Positions 20,020 to 31,350 of a stretch of DNA of 64,000 nt are shown here, piece after piece. Position 1 is the stretch's first letter, and every line of letters starts with the position of its first letter. A program made the position numbers and the translations under genes. The notes beneath the pieces were generated by a model, which ran no database searches, was not told where the DNA came from, and saw only the letters and a program-made list of their open reading frames with translations. The DNA is taken from contig JAAXNY010000001.1 of the NCBI GenBank assembly GCA_013420905.1, positions 2,108,001 to 2,172,000 of the forward strand. Direction: 5' to 3'. The stretch is from Collybia mongolica. Taxonomy: Eukaryota; Basidiomycota; Agaricomycetes; Agaricales; Clitocybaceae.

Positions 20020-21041
20020 TTACAACGGCGGGTTGTTGTTAGCATAGAACACATATGAATACGCATTGTCAATTGCTCTGTCAGGGGTCTTGGCGGCGAG
20101 ATCCTTGGCTGCTTGCAAGGTGGTTGCGTTGCTGCCGACTCCAGCAATGGAATTGAATTGAACCAACAGCGATAAGATAACGTCAGTCTGTCATTAGGCC
20201 CTTCAACACTTGTACCCCGGTCAGAATTGAGGGGTATCTCACCCGAACGGTCTCATTCCCGGTCCAGAAGGAGGGGCAGAATGATAACTCCCCATATCTT
20301 TGAAACGGAGTTAAATTATATTAAGATGACGAGAAAAAAAAAATGACAAATGAAGCTCACTTGTTTGCATCAAAGTCAGCGCCCCAGTCCGTTCGCGTGC
20401 AATTACCGCAGGTGTAAATCCAAGTGTCGAAGTTCGCTGCTACCATTCTTTCCCAATTTTGCTGGACTGCTATAGCACGGCTTTCTTTGTATGCGCCAAA
20501 CCAAGTAACGAAACGCCGGGAAACGAAATTTCCAGGCGTAACAGTGAACCTTAGAAGAGCAAGAAAAAAATCATGACGAGGGTTATCGGAGACTTGACGT
20601 TAGGGTACGTACTGGTGAGCTGAGACAATAAGCCCTTTCGTCGCCTCTACCACAGAGACGATTTGTCTTTGGCGTTGGATGCTGCAACCAACAAAGTTAG
20701 TATGAGGGGCTCTTAATTTGACGGGGGTTTCCTACGGGTGAGTTCAGATATAAGTCCAAAAACCAGAAATTTCTTATCACACCTTTGATAAAACCTCGGG
20801 GACAAGGTCCAATACTTCGTCAACGGTGCCGATGGGTGTGACGACGACCTTGATGTTGTCAGCGTTTCCGGGAACAGGGCCTACATGCCGAGTAAGCCAA
20901 TGACACATATGAGCGATATTTATCCTGCAATTTACCAATGACATCGGGGGATGGGCCAGGCACTGCTACCACTGGAAGAGCCAGGAGCGCGAAGCCTGCT
21001 AGGCAGGAGAGAGTGAAGAGTGTAGAGAGCTTGTAAACCAT
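20020..21041 (-). CDS. Secreted M35 (peptidyl-Lys metalloendopeptidase-like) protein lacking HEXXH
   Basis: Six exons on the minus strand (20936-21041, 20783-20880, 20613-20731, 20361-20549, 20243-20297, 20020-20187) join in frame to 244 aa. Residues 1-27 are a signal peptide ending around PVVAVPG. Then comes a shortened propeptide (NIKVVVTPIGTVDEVLDL) and a mature part resembling fungal M35 enzymes of the GfMEP type: GCS near the start, RRFVTWFGAYK, WIYTCGNCTRTDWG, YGELSFCPSFWTG, and the C-terminal AIDNAYSYVFYANNNPPL. In active relatives the zinc ligands HEXXH and a downstream Asp fall between the last two; here that exon reads ILSLLVQFNSIAGVGSN, with no HEXXH in any frame. The propeptide is also much shorter than usual (whole precursors are about 350 aa). 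It could be a non-catalytic secreted protein or a pseudogene with an open frame. Confidence 0.75.
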
Positions 21042-21105
21042 GCTAAATGTATTCCGAGTGAATTGAGTAGTGAGGTGTGGATGTTAAACTTGCCAGTCGA
21101 ACGGG

Positions 21106-21113
21106 CTTATATA
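21106..21113 (-). promoter_or_regulatory. TATA box of the M35-like gene
   Basis: The minus strand reads TATATAAG about 65-70 nt upstream of the ATG at 21041, a normal distance for a strongly expressed fungal secreted protein gene. Confidence 0.5.
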
Positions 21114-21787
21114 TGCACTCCAGCGATATTTTTAGGCTTAAAGGCAAACGCGGTGTTCCTGCGGGGTGAGAATGGCTGAAACTGAAAAATTAGCTTCGAT
21201 TCACCCCTTGAGGTGTAAAAGGATGGTTCGCATCGTAGGTTAATTTTGAATGGTGTTGTTGTGCACTCACTTACCTTGCGGCTCCGTTGATAATTCATGA
21301 ATTACGACATCCACCATGGCTTTCCCCCAAGACCGACAATTGTTTTCGAGTTTGTCTGCTGATCGTTTCTCCTGACAATCGATATATGTCTTCGATGATG
21401 GTTCAACGTTGAACGGTGGTCAACGAGGAAGGACCAGAACCAAATTTCGTCGTCAAACAAATGGGGTCGAGCACTGGTTTATTTTCTGCTTTGGGTATTT
21501 CTTGGGAGCTCATTTTTGAATTAGGTATGATCCGCCGCAGTTCATAGCACGAGAAGCTTCACTGAATTTGGGCTGTTCCAGAGGTCCCGGTATATGTCAG
21601 GACAGATGGATGTGGGCTGAGCGACGTTAGGGGTCCCCCCATCTATTTTTAGTACGATGGCATTGGCAGCAAGTTCTGATGATGTCATACAAGCCACTTG
21701 ACGCTCTTGATCAGTCCAATGGTTCCGCTCGTGCTGTTCATAGTGCTGTGGTTGCTCGTTTGACCAGATAGCAAGAGATAGGCGCTG
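21114..21787. other. Intergenic, no supported gene
   Basis: No coding stretch with splice or promoter support; no repeat recognised. Confidence 0.4.
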
Positions 21788-22495
21788 TCACGTCCGCGCT
21801 CTTCCAGAGCTGGTGACAAATATATGGAGCGATCTGTAGCTCTTAGGAACTTTCGAGTCAGGGCGTTGAACCAGAAGCCATACCATAGAGCTGTAAGGGG
21901 AAGAATTCAACCTGACGGAATCCTTGAATTCGCCCATCTTGATCTGCCAAAGACTATGCCGTTGAGGTAAGTGAGGCGTTCTTGATATATAGCCACTTCT
22001 TTCCTCTGATAATAGGCAATATCGCTCGAATAAATGCGAAAGTGTGTACAAAATGACTTCGCAGTACTTGCTTTGGTTAACAAATGAGTCCCGTGAGGTT
22101 GGAGCGCAATCCCTTACTTCAAAAGAACAGCTTTGACCCCTCGCTGGCGAAGCGGTGAAGAGCTTCCATAGAAGATGCTTGGGCACGACCAATCCTCTAA
22201 AAGTAAGGGCGTTATAAGGGCGTTTATCTGGGCTCCATGCTACACTTTTGGTCCGTCGAGGTAATTTCATACCAAGGTAAGTCGTATTCGAGGTCGACGG
22301 ATGTGTGACGGCGCTAGAACCAGGTTTCCCCCCATTATGGTGTATTTGGGAGAAGCACAGTAGGATGGTAACCAAGCACGAGACGCCACTGGCAATCACA
22401 CCCCAAGTAAAATCATCAGTATTCACCCGCAGTACGTCCTTGCGACCGAATGACGGTGGGTGTCGATCTTCGCCCTGAGGAATCTGCTCGCGAAC
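21788..22495 (-). pseudogene. Possible membrane-protein gene remnant
   Basis: A minus-strand frame with one hydrophobic helix near its N-terminal side (WGVIASGVSCLVTILLCF), followed by a polar stretch. It extends upstream without ATG to about 22495. The helix and following text resemble the first membrane segment of a large agaricomycete family of uncharacterised multi-pass proteins, but the rest is weak, with odd composition and no later helices. It may be a decayed copy or one exon of an unresolved gene. Confidence 0.25.
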
Positions 22496-23746
22496 GGACT
22501 GGCTTCATGGACAGTAAGCCTCGATGTACAGGGGGAATAAAAACTCAGCCCGCAACTTGACACATCTCAGTCCACGACTTGTATGTCCTCTGTTAATTCA
22601 ACGGCAAGTTAAAATTTCGAGGTCTTTTACTTGAGCATTTCAGTATTTGACCAGCTTCACGGTAACCATTGGATCTTCGTGGGGCCGTCACCCCGGACAG
22701 ACGGCAAGAGTCGAGGCGCTGACACTTTATACCCTTTCACAACTAGTGACGAATAAGGAAGCGATGTGTGCGGTCGGCAAGAACTCAGTTCGCACCTTTT
22801 GGCCCTGCATGTGATAGCTGGCAGTCCCAGTATACAGAAGAACGACAAACAAGACTGAATTACCTATACAAGTTAAGGAACCCGAATCGTGAGTATGGGA
22901 CGCCTGTACTGAGTCCAGATACTGGTATATCATATAACGGTTTACCTAATCGGTCGCGACTGGGTGAGTCTGGGCATACATGATCGTCAAAGGATGGCTT
23001 ATGATTTTTGTTGAGAAAAATTGCTGGTTACGGGGCTTCAAGCCGAAGAAAGCCTTGAGTGTCACCGCGCGTTGCGAAATTGACGAAGATTTGTGCGCGT
23101 TCAACTATATGATCCAGCGGGCGAGTATCGCTGCATGTGGTTTGGGGTGGTCCAGAGTCATACCCGTTATAATTACGTCTTATGTGGTGAGCTTGCTTTT
23201 CCGCAGGCCACGGGCTGGACCCAATCCCCGTGGCGGAACGCCCTCATTCCGAGTCAGGTAGTAGACAGTTTCCAGTTGGTTTTGAAACCCCTCGATGGGG
23301 TTTTGCTTGGGCGGGCTTTGAGGCTGTTGCGGATCCTTACTTCACGTTTTGAAAGTTATTCGCCATCGTGAGAATAGTTGCAACAGTATGCCGCTATTGG
23401 TGGGCGTGCACTGGGCAACAACTCGCGACACAATACTCTGGAGTCTCTCGTTGCTGTGTAGAACACAATGGCGGGCGCCATGGTAGGTTGTATTGCGGGA
23501 ACAGGTGTCAAATCGGGAACAATGGAAAAGGGGGAGCGGAACCCGAGTCACGAGCCGTTGTGTCGGATGATCGGCTGACTTCCCTTTTTGGGTCTTGTTC
23601 GGCAGGATCCGAGATCGAATTGCCGACAAATATCCCGAGGGGTTGAAGTTTGCTTGACCTTAACGACGCACCCACTCACCACCGATCCCCCCGCTCTCTT
23701 TGACCGTTTCCAGGGCTCCCTCTGCCCCGCAAGCCCGCTTGGATCT
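22496..23746. other. Intergenic, no supported gene
   Basis: Short open frames in all phases but none with a domain, signal peptide or splice structure. It serves as upstream region for the gene at 23747. Confidence 0.4.
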
Positions 23747-25387
23747 ATGTCGACGACTTGCCGCTTTGACAAGCGCCTAAGCACATCCCGCTTTGACCTT
23801 GACGACCCATGTGGCCCAACGGGAACAATGGCTATCCGGGATGGCCATGGCCATGAATCCACAACAACAGTGTATAAAACGGGGTTGTTTTCATCTGGCT
23901 CTGCCTTAATCACCATCCCCCCCAACCCACGCGAACTCGAGGCCGGCATGCGAACATTCTCGATCCACGGGCCATACGGCATGAACGTCTCGCTCTCAAG
24001 CGCCCTCAGCGGTAAGCTGTCAGTCACGTTCCCGCATCAAATCAACCGTGCGTCATCGGAGCCACCCCCGAGCACCAGCACCCCGCCGGCACACCCGGCA
24101 CTGCGTGCCGCTCATAGTATTAACGTCGCCATTAATGTCCCCATGGATGACGTACGTCCCAGCCTCGTCCTCCTCGTCCCCCCAATGTTGACTAGACTCC
24201 TACCACAGACCCCCACTTCCAACCCCACCTCCGCACGTGCACCCTCCCCTGCCCCTACAGAAATCGAAGACCCCGACCCAGAGTCTATCCTCGCAGACCT
24301 CCAGGCGCTGAACATCAAGGTCCGCGACTACGCCTACCCCGCCTCCACCACACCACCCAGCGATGCCCCCAAACCACCAAAAGTACACACACCACCCCCA
24401 ATACCAACGCCAGCAGTCGAGATCTTCGACCAATACAAAGGCATCGCCGAGTTCGAGTACCGTCTCGCCCAAAAACCCCGCAGCATCCCCGTCACAGGCA
24501 AGACCATGCGCCGCCTCCTCCAGATTGGGTGGGTCACCCTAGAAGAAGCGCAAGCAAGGCTACATGATATCGACTGGGCCGCACTGAAAGAATACGATGC
24601 CCGCCACGGCACCGACAGTGAGGGGAAAGGCAAGGGAAAAGGGGTCGAGGTTGAGACGAAAGAGTACCCGTGGCGCCCGTGCAAGTGGAGCACGGTCCCT
24701 ACGCTGGAGGAGCGAGGACGGCTGCTCATCGACCGCGGTGCGTACTTCTACGGGTACGACCGGGTACGCAGGCAGCTTGACAACGCAGCGGCACGGGAGG
24801 CGCGGGAGCGGGCCCAGGCAGATGAGGTCGAGGAGCGGTTGAGGCTGAGGGAGCGGGAGCAGGCGAAGACGGGCGCAGGTGGGATGGATCTAGATCTAGA
24901 TGCGGTCGCAGGTGCCGGCCCCAGTATGAGGCCCACATCGGCAGCAGGAGCCCCCCGCCCGCCCCTATCACCCTCCCGCAAGCGGGCCTTCGACTCCAGC
25001 GACGCCTCCCCCTCAGGACCACGCTCCACGGACCCTGCAGACAGTGACGCCAAGCGCCAGCGCCGCTCCGCCTCGTCCACCCAGGCTACAGGCGCGGGCC
25101 CCGGCACCAGCACCGACACGAGCGCATACCCACTCGCACCGACAAAACAGTACCCGGCGCCGCTGTCGTCGTACAACCCCGAGCTGTACCCCGAGGCCGC
25201 GAGCGTCATCGAGTCGCAGGACCGCCCGCCGCCCCCGCCGCACAGGGCGGATACCCCGCCGGCGAGGAGCGACACGCCACCGCTGGGGGAGGATGGGGAG
25301 CCGGAGCATATGGGCCAGCCGCTTGTGAGGCGTGTGCGGGGCTTGAAGCGGACGCTGAGCCGGACGCAGACGTTTAAGCAGTTGTGA
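23747..25387 (+). CDS. Large intronless Pro/Ser-rich protein with charged coiled-coil segment
   Basis: One long GC-rich open frame, ending TTTAAGCAGTTG-TGA. Candidate starts in frame are ATG at 23747, 23828 and 23948. A TATAAAA sequence near 23873 would favour the last, giving about 480 aa; 23747 is the longest ATG start. After a Ser/Pro-rich N-terminus there is a compact segment around IFDQYKGIAEFEYRL to WVTLEEAQARLHDIDWAAL that looks like an ordered domain, then a highly charged helix (REARERAQADEVEERLRLRE), then low-complexity sequence with basic clusters (KRQRR) and a conserved-looking tail (LKRTLSRTQTFKQL). The basic clusters suggest a nuclear protein. Family not recognised. Confidence 0.65.
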   Translation: MSTTCRFDKRLSTSRFDLDDPCGPTGTMAIRDGHGHESTTTVYKTGLFSSGSALITIPPNPRELEAGMRTFSIHGPYGMNVSLSSALSGKLSVTFPHQINRASSEPPPSTSTPPAHPALRAAHSINVAINVPMDDVRPSLVLLVPPMLTRLLPQTPTSNPTSARAPSPAPTEIEDPDPESILADLQALNIKVRDYAYPASTTPPSDAPKPPKVHTPPPIPTPAVEIFDQYKGIAEFEYRLAQKPRSIPVTGKTMRRLLQIGWVTLEEAQARLHDIDWAALKEYDARHGTDSEGKGKGKGVEVETKEYPWRPCKWSTVPTLEERGRLLIDRGAYFYGYDRVRRQLDNAAAREARERAQADEVEERLRLREREQAKTGAGGMDLDLDAVAGAGPSMRPTSAAGAPRPPLSPSRKRAFDSSDASPSGPRSTDPADSDAKRQRRSASSTQATGAGPGTSTDTSAYPLAPTKQYPAPLSSYNPELYPEAASVIESQDRPPPPPHRADTPPARSDTPPLGEDGEPEHMGQPLVRRVRGLKRTLSRTQTFKQL

Positions 25388-26089
25388 TCTGGGAGGATTT
25401 AGGTCTTTCTTTTTTTTTCTTTTTTTCTTTGACCTGAGCATGCAAAGAGGGGAGGGTGGAATATTTCATATTTGGGGAATATTCTGTAATGTAATGAATT
25501 CGGGGTTGTACTTTTCTTTTGTAACGAGATGGACATCGTGTAAGGGTCTACGCCATGTACATAGATAGGATTATTTACTAGATATGTATTTCTTCTTACT
25601 ATCGGGATTAGCGTTTTGAATTTGTGAAAACTATTTGTGTACTCTTTTCAGTTTCTCCTAGTTTATGTTCAGGATCAGAGAACTCGACCCAACGTACATG
25701 TCACGGCCCGCTCCGACGTTATCTGCTGGCATGTACTTAACCACCTGTCATCGGGACCACAAAAGGTGTTGTTCGTTGATTGTTCCAGGAAACGATTCGT
25801 CCGTGTACCGGATTACTGCGAAGACTCCAGTCCTGGTGACGGATCCTGTGCCAAATTACAACATACATACCTCGGAAAATTCAAGTTATTCTCGTCTTTC
25901 CGAGTTATTACCTCCTACATACGCTCGCTAGCCCCCCACGTGTCTAACATCTAGCGGCGGCTCTCTAACCATGGTGCCGAAGAATCTCCTCGCCCCGCGT
26001 CTCCTCACGGTTCACCACGTTTAATAATAAGATGCACCGGGGGTTTCCTGGAATTGCGCTCCTTTTCGTGCTTTTCGAATACCTTTGCG
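25388..26089. other. Intergenic between two plus-strand genes
   Basis: Starts with T-rich sequence (25410-25430) and AT-rich sequence that probably ends the upstream transcript; the rest is the promoter side of the alpha-galactosidase gene. No gene seen. Confidence 0.4.
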
Positions 26090-28296
26090 ATGATAGCCAA
26101 GGCTTTCCTAGTTCTTAGCTTTGCCTCTGTGGCTCTAAGCCAGTCTGGGCCGTATGGGCAGTGTGGTGGGCAGGGATGGACGGGGCCTACCACTTGTGAA
26201 TCGGGGTGAATGCGGGGCATTTACTTTTCTTTTCTATCTGCTGCGACCGCTGATTTCTTTGGATGTAGCTGGACGTGCACGTATTCGAATCCATACTACT
26301 CGCAATGCCTTCCTGGTTCCAACACCACCCCCACATCTTCAACGACGACGACCGGCGGCGGCGGCTCATCGACGGGGGTCCCAGGTCCTGCCCCAACCGT
26401 TCCGCCTAGCACTGCAGTCGGGAAGCTTCCTGCCCTGGGGTGCGTTTCCTTCCCTTGAAGGGACGTTATTTCTCATAGATCTCTCGATTAGGTGGAATTC
26501 TTGGAACGCCTACCGTGGTGGTAAGCACTCTTACTTCATTCCTCACTCCCAACGAACGAACATTCTGTTCCCCAAGATATCAACGAAGCCAAAATCCTCG
26601 CCGCCGCCAACCAATTCATCTCCCTAGGCCTCAAGGCTGTCGGCTACCAATACGTCAACATCGATGTCCGTCTAACCTTCCAGGTTTCGAGTTATCCTGT
26701 GCTTTGAATTAATCAGTGTCTTAGGACTGCTGGGCGAAGATGGGCCGCGACACGAACACGAAGCGGATTGTCCCCGACCCGAACAAATTCCCGAATGGCA
26801 TCAGTGGTCTTGCGACGCAAATCCACGCCCTGGGGCTTAAAATTGGTATTTACAGGTGTGGACCTTCAAGGTCTATCGTTTGACGGAATTCTCACCCATG
26901 TTATATGACAGCGATGCGGGAACAGCGACATGTGCTGGCTTTCCGGGGTCATTGGGCTATGAGAGTATCGATGCTGCGACTTGGGGCGAGTGGGGCATTG
27001 ATTACTTGAAATATGGTCAGACATCCATCGCCCTCTTCACGGGTTAATAGTATTTGATATCCCTCCGCAGATAACTGCAACGTTCCTGGAAACTGGTCCG
27101 ACAGCGGTGTAAGTTATGTTCATGCGATTCCGACGTAGAATTTCCAATTAAACGATCAATGGTAGACACCCCCGGGGGGAGACTGGTAGTGCGTTATAAA
27201 GGCTCCCTTCCGTGATCACTGACCCCTAATAAGTGCCGACAAGTAACTCGAACTCTGCTATCCGATACAGGCAAATGACGTAGGTCTGCATGTATATTTT
27301 CCAATGATAATTCTCCTGAACTCTGGGCGTAGCGCTGCACTCGCGGCCCAGTCACGACCCATCCAATACGCTATTTGCAATTGGGGAAATGCTAACGTTT
27401 GGGATTGGGGAGGTCGGGTGGTAAATCCGATTACGCCCATCTATTGCATCCTGTCTCAACTGATCTCTTCAAGGGCCATTCATGGAGGATGTCAGGCGAT
27501 TCGAGGTACTTTTTTTTGCTTATGCATCTACGCTCCGGATCACTTATCGTTGGACACAGCGCGACTTGGTCATACATCACCTCTATCATAAACACCAACC
27601 TCGCTCACATCTCGTCCACGACATTCGGAGCGCATAATGATATGGACATGATGGAAATAGGTGAGCTTCTAAACGCTTTCGCCGACGTTGAATTTGAAAT
27701 TGACTTGCAAAAATTCAGGCAATGGTGTATTGACCATACAAGAACAGCGTACTCATTTTGCCGCATGGGTATTCCTGAAAAGTCCCATCCTCCTGTACGT
27801 TCCCGTCTTTCCTATCATGGTTATTCGTTGCATCCTGATCGTTATTGTTTAGCGGTACTGATGTGAGCCCCACACTTCCTTTACGTGCTCTAACAAATGA
27901 CCAACACGTTATGTTTTCCAGTTGAGCAAACTCACAACCGCCCAGCTCGCAATCATCAAGAACACGGAGCTCTTGGCATTCCACCAAGACGCGACAGTCG
28001 GGACCCCTGCTGCCCCGTTCAAAGCATACTCTTCCGCCCCGACCACGTCGCCTCCCGAATACTATTCGGGCGCCTCGTCGAAGGGCACCCATGTCTTCAT
28101 CATCAACACCTCGTCCGGCTCTGCGACGAAGCAGTTCACGCTGTCCAGTGTGCCCGGGCTGGGAACGTCGGGCAACTTTAAGCTCCATGATATGTGGACT
28201 GGAACGGATGTGTCTGGTACATATGCGGCGTCTGCGAGTTTCTCGGTCAGTGTCGCGGCGCATGACACTGCGGCATATCTGATTACAAAGGTTTGA
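26090..28296 (+). CDS. Secreted GH27 alpha-galactosidase with N-terminal CBM1
   Basis: Hydrolyses terminal alpha-1,6-galactose from galactomannan and raffinose-type sugars outside the cell. The model has about 15 exons and about 470 aa. Residues 1-17 are a signal peptide ([17 protein letters not shown]). A CBM1 cellulose-binding module follows ([17 protein letters not shown]...[13 protein letters not shown]), then a Thr/Gly/Pro linker, the GH27 barrel ([44 protein letters not shown] with the nucleophile Asp, HSWRMSGDS with the acid/base Asp, NDMDMMEIG) and a C-terminal beta domain. All key residues are present. The nucleophile codon is split by an intron (27015 | 27071-27072), and the exon 27853-27862 is only 10 nt. 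One donor is unusual (GTCCGT after NID). The GH27 end of the fold and the stop at 28294-28296 are clear. Confidence 0.92.
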
Positions 28297-28673
28297 GACT
28301 GTATAGCGTGTTGTGTAGGTACTATGAATATTGGTGGAAAAGGTCGGGGCTAGGATGTACCTATATTCTTTAACAACCGCAATAAATAGTAATAAACGCG
28401 TTGTGTTTCGAATCTTCAGGGACATATCCATCCCAGCAGCGTTATCACCTGACCGCGCTTGAACACCCAGGCCTCCTGGGTGCAACCATGAAACGTCAAC
28501 GACAGAATCAATCCCTTAAATCTGATTGTCAGGAAATAAGGGCATAAAAAGGATGGAACCATCTTTACATTCCCCAGAAGTAGCCGGTCTCTTCGTTGCA
28601 CTCCTAGGCAGCTGGCCTGTCCTGCGAATTTCGACCACGACGAAACCGCGACCACTCCTTTCCACTAGGTATA
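28297..28673. other. Intergenic; promoter of the small secreted protein
   Basis: An A-rich CATAAAAA at 28543-28550 lies about 125 nt before the next ATG and may act as a TATA box. No gene seen. Confidence 0.35.
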
Positions 28674-29120
28674 ATGATCTTTCAAACCAGCCCTATTTCC
28701 TATTTCATCGGTGCGATCGTCATAGTATCCATGGCGAACGCTTTACCGTTGGTGAACACAGATACGCATCCATCAAACCAGAAACTTAGAGTGGGGACCG
28801 AACAGTCTCGCCTTGGATTGAGGGGCAGAGCAGAGAGAGACTACCAGCGGGAGATGCGCGATAGCATGTCCCATACACGTAACCCTGACCACATAGACCT
28901 GGGCGGAAACCATGTCACGACCCGCGAAGTTGCCAGAGAAATCCTCAATGCGATTATACAGCCGAAGGAGGAAGATTTGAGTTGGCCGGGATTTCGACGC
29001 GGGGGAGTCACGATGAGCCATGAGGAAGAGAAGGCGTGTCAAGGACGGTGTGGCGAAAAAGGAAAGGCTCTGTTGTTTGATAGAGCAGGTTGGGAGGCTG
29101 GAAATGGGCACGGCCGATAA
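28674..29120 (+). CDS. Small secreted protein, 148 aa, intronless
   Basis: A single open frame with ATG at 28674 and TAA at the end. The N-terminus is a good signal peptide (hydrophobic FIGAIVIVSMANA, cleavage likely before LPLV). The mature part is charged, with RGRAERDYQREMRDSM, a His/Asn region and only two Cys (ACQGRCGEKG). No domain is recognised. It directly follows the alpha-galactosidase gene on the same strand, but nothing shows a functional link. Lack of relatives known to me makes it an effector-like candidate at best. Confidence 0.5.
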   Translation: MIFQTSPISYFIGAIVIVSMANALPLVNTDTHPSNQKLRVGTEQSRLGLRGRAERDYQREMRDSMSHTRNPDHIDLGGNHVTTREVAREILNAIIQPKEEDLSWPGFRRGGVTMSHEEEKACQGRCGEKGKALLFDRAGWEAGNGHGR

Positions 29121-29829
29121 TAAGATCCATAAGAGAGGCCAGATCTTCAGACTTGCAATTGCTTGAAGTAGGGTTATGTAGCTGAGGTGAGCACTGGTTC
29201 TACAAGTTGAGCATTCAAATTTGTGATCATTGCTAATTATAAAAGACTCTCAGTAAATCCTGGGCTCAATTGATACTACGTATAAATAACGTACTCGTCG
29301 CGATTATTACTACTTGTCGGGCATATATTTTTCGAGTTGAAGAGTTCTACTTTTGTGACTCGGTTTATTTGGGTAAAACTTTCAACTGTTCCCACTACTT
29401 TAATATAGTAGTGGGTTTTGGGATGGGCCTTCACTACGAGTGCAGACACATGTGACCTAATTTGGAACTCCACCATATACCCCCTTAAACTTTATCTTCA
29501 CATGTTTCCCCCTTTCTCTTTGCCCATGCAAATGAATTCAATACCAGCTTCAACAACTACAATTTTAGTTACAGCAGTTTCCAAATGGAATGGCACTTGT
29601 GTGAAGACATTGTGAGTTAATGACATGACATAAACCCTTTTTTGGGACCCACATAAACATGCATAACCTTGCAGGAGTATATACCAATAGCAGGCAATTA
29701 TTAGGGACATTCAAAGTTGAACGCAGATTTGCAGATGCAGACACTTTTCTGCATATGCACCATTATGTAAGCGGAAAGTTTATTCTCTGCTCTGTCATGC
29801 TATAGAGTCAGGAATCAGGAGTCAGTATA
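29121..29829. other. AT-rich intergenic, probable transposon-derived flank
   Basis: No supported gene. Composition falls sharply compared with the neighbouring host genes and matches the relic that follows. Confidence 0.35.
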
Positions 29830-30225
29830 ATGTGATTATCCCAGCACTATGCCTCCAATCTCTACTTGCAAGGAGATCACCCAAGCCTACCTTACTATGG
29901 TGATTGCATGAAATATTTTTTCTCCCACCTGATGAGGCACACTGACAATTTGAGCTTGATCTACAAGCTATTCTTGCTATCCAGGAAACTCATTATCTCA
30001 ATGCTCAAAAACCTATTGCTAAGGCTGGCAATCTTCACCTTGCTTGGGAGTTTTCTCAAAACCATTCTGATCACCACTGATTTGTCAACATACTTCATGT
30101 CATACCCTGGGTCTTTGACACAATCCTGACTCTTATTGAGGACCACCCAGTGTTCACCAATCATTCAAACAATGGGCAGACTACTGTTGAGCAGCAACTT
30201 GCAGTTATGTATGTGGACTGGGATT
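29830..30225 (+). pseudogene. Truncated PIF/Harbinger transposase N-terminus
   Basis: The plus strand codes in pieces for the region before the nuclease core of Harbinger transposases: QAILAIQETHYL, then IPWVFDTILTLIEDHPVF and a stretch like NNGQTTVEQQLAV. It has stops and breaks off at about 30225, so the DDE residues are gone. It converges on the Myb/SANT-like relic on the other strand, the same layout as the relic at 11.7-15.7 kb. Confidence 0.5.
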
Positions 30226-31350
30226 TCTGGTCATTTTCAATTCTGAAATTTTCACAATGTATTCATCCTTTGTCCATATACCCAGCTTGAACTCTTTGAG
30301 AAGCTGATTCTGTTTGGATACTGCCAGCTGTTGTTGATTATTGTCACGAAGAACAGCCATATTCTCCCTAGAGTGCATGTCAATAGGTTCAGTAAAAGTA
30401 TATAGTCCCACATATTGTTGAATGTCTAACAATGTCTCAGCCAGGCCACATTTGGCAGGAATCTTCTCAATATTATTTGGGACCTTTACTAGAGCTTCAT
30501 GTGAAACAGACAATGGCTTTGGGGCTTTCGTGACAGTTTTGGCAGTGTTTTAAATGAATCAGGAACTTTCAGGGGGGTAGCATTAAGCATGGCTGATATG
30601 ACATTCCCAAAAGAATGAGTAGGTGTTGGTGGAGTTGGTGTTGAGGATGGGATGTGGAAGAGGACTGGTTCAATTTGACTGTTGTTGGGAGGTTGGAACC
30701 AAGTCATTGAGCGGCCTCCTGATGGATATAAACCTGTTGTAGTCACAATTGCTGTGACACTTAGATGAGTTGCAAAAATTTGATGGAGGCAAGGGAAGAA
30801 CTTGAACTTCTCCTCGATTTGCACTTGAAAAATTTGTCATTAAATCAAAAGTTATTGAAGGTGTTAACATACCCCAAAGATTGACTGCAGCCATGGGGGT
30901 ATCCTTGTCATGCCCAGACCAGGGGACATAGGCCACCACCACTTTGTGTTAAGAGTGATGCATATTTTTGATAAGTTGAGGTTAGCCTATTCAACAAGAT
31001 AAGCACCATGAAAAGGCAGCCAGACAGAAAAGACATACCATTCAATTTTGGTCTTGATGTGGTCCCCTACTACAGTAGCATTGATTGCAGACAGGTTAGA
31101 CAATAATATTTCCCCAATCTGCCTGTAGGCCACTACTTTTTGGGTGCCCACTGTGTTCTGGAGAGATTGAGTGTCAGAAACAGTTTTCATAAATATGGCT
31201 CACCTCTTTGGGATCCTTTTTTTCATAGAGAACACAATAGTTCTCCTCTTTTTCAATCTCGGCCAGCAAGGACCAAACAAGAGAATCATTGTTCTCACTC
31301 CAACAGATGTCAGGGATCTTTTGGGCACTGTCAGGATGTTTGGGAGGCAT
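30205..31350 (-). pseudogene. Transposon-encoded Myb/SANT-like DNA-binding protein (decayed)
   Basis: An ATG at 31350 opens MPPKHPDSAQKIPDICWSEN, followed by a SANT-like segment (SLVWSLLAEIEKEENYC), an intron (GTGAGC...CTCCAG), then VVAYRQIGEILLSNLSAIN and, after a further intron, LTSTYQKYASLLTQSGGG. This is the trihelix DNA-binding arrangement of the accessory protein of Harbinger-type elements. Downstream are a Pro/Ser-rich region with stops (30545-30900) and a helical tail (30205-30513; MAVLRDNNQQQLAVSKQNQL). Several frame breaks mark it as a relic. Confidence 0.5.

Noticed and set aside
25637..25954. Small gene between the long intronless ORF and the alpha-galactosidase
   Set aside because: Two overlapping frames are open, with no signal peptide, domain or promoter; likely intergenic.
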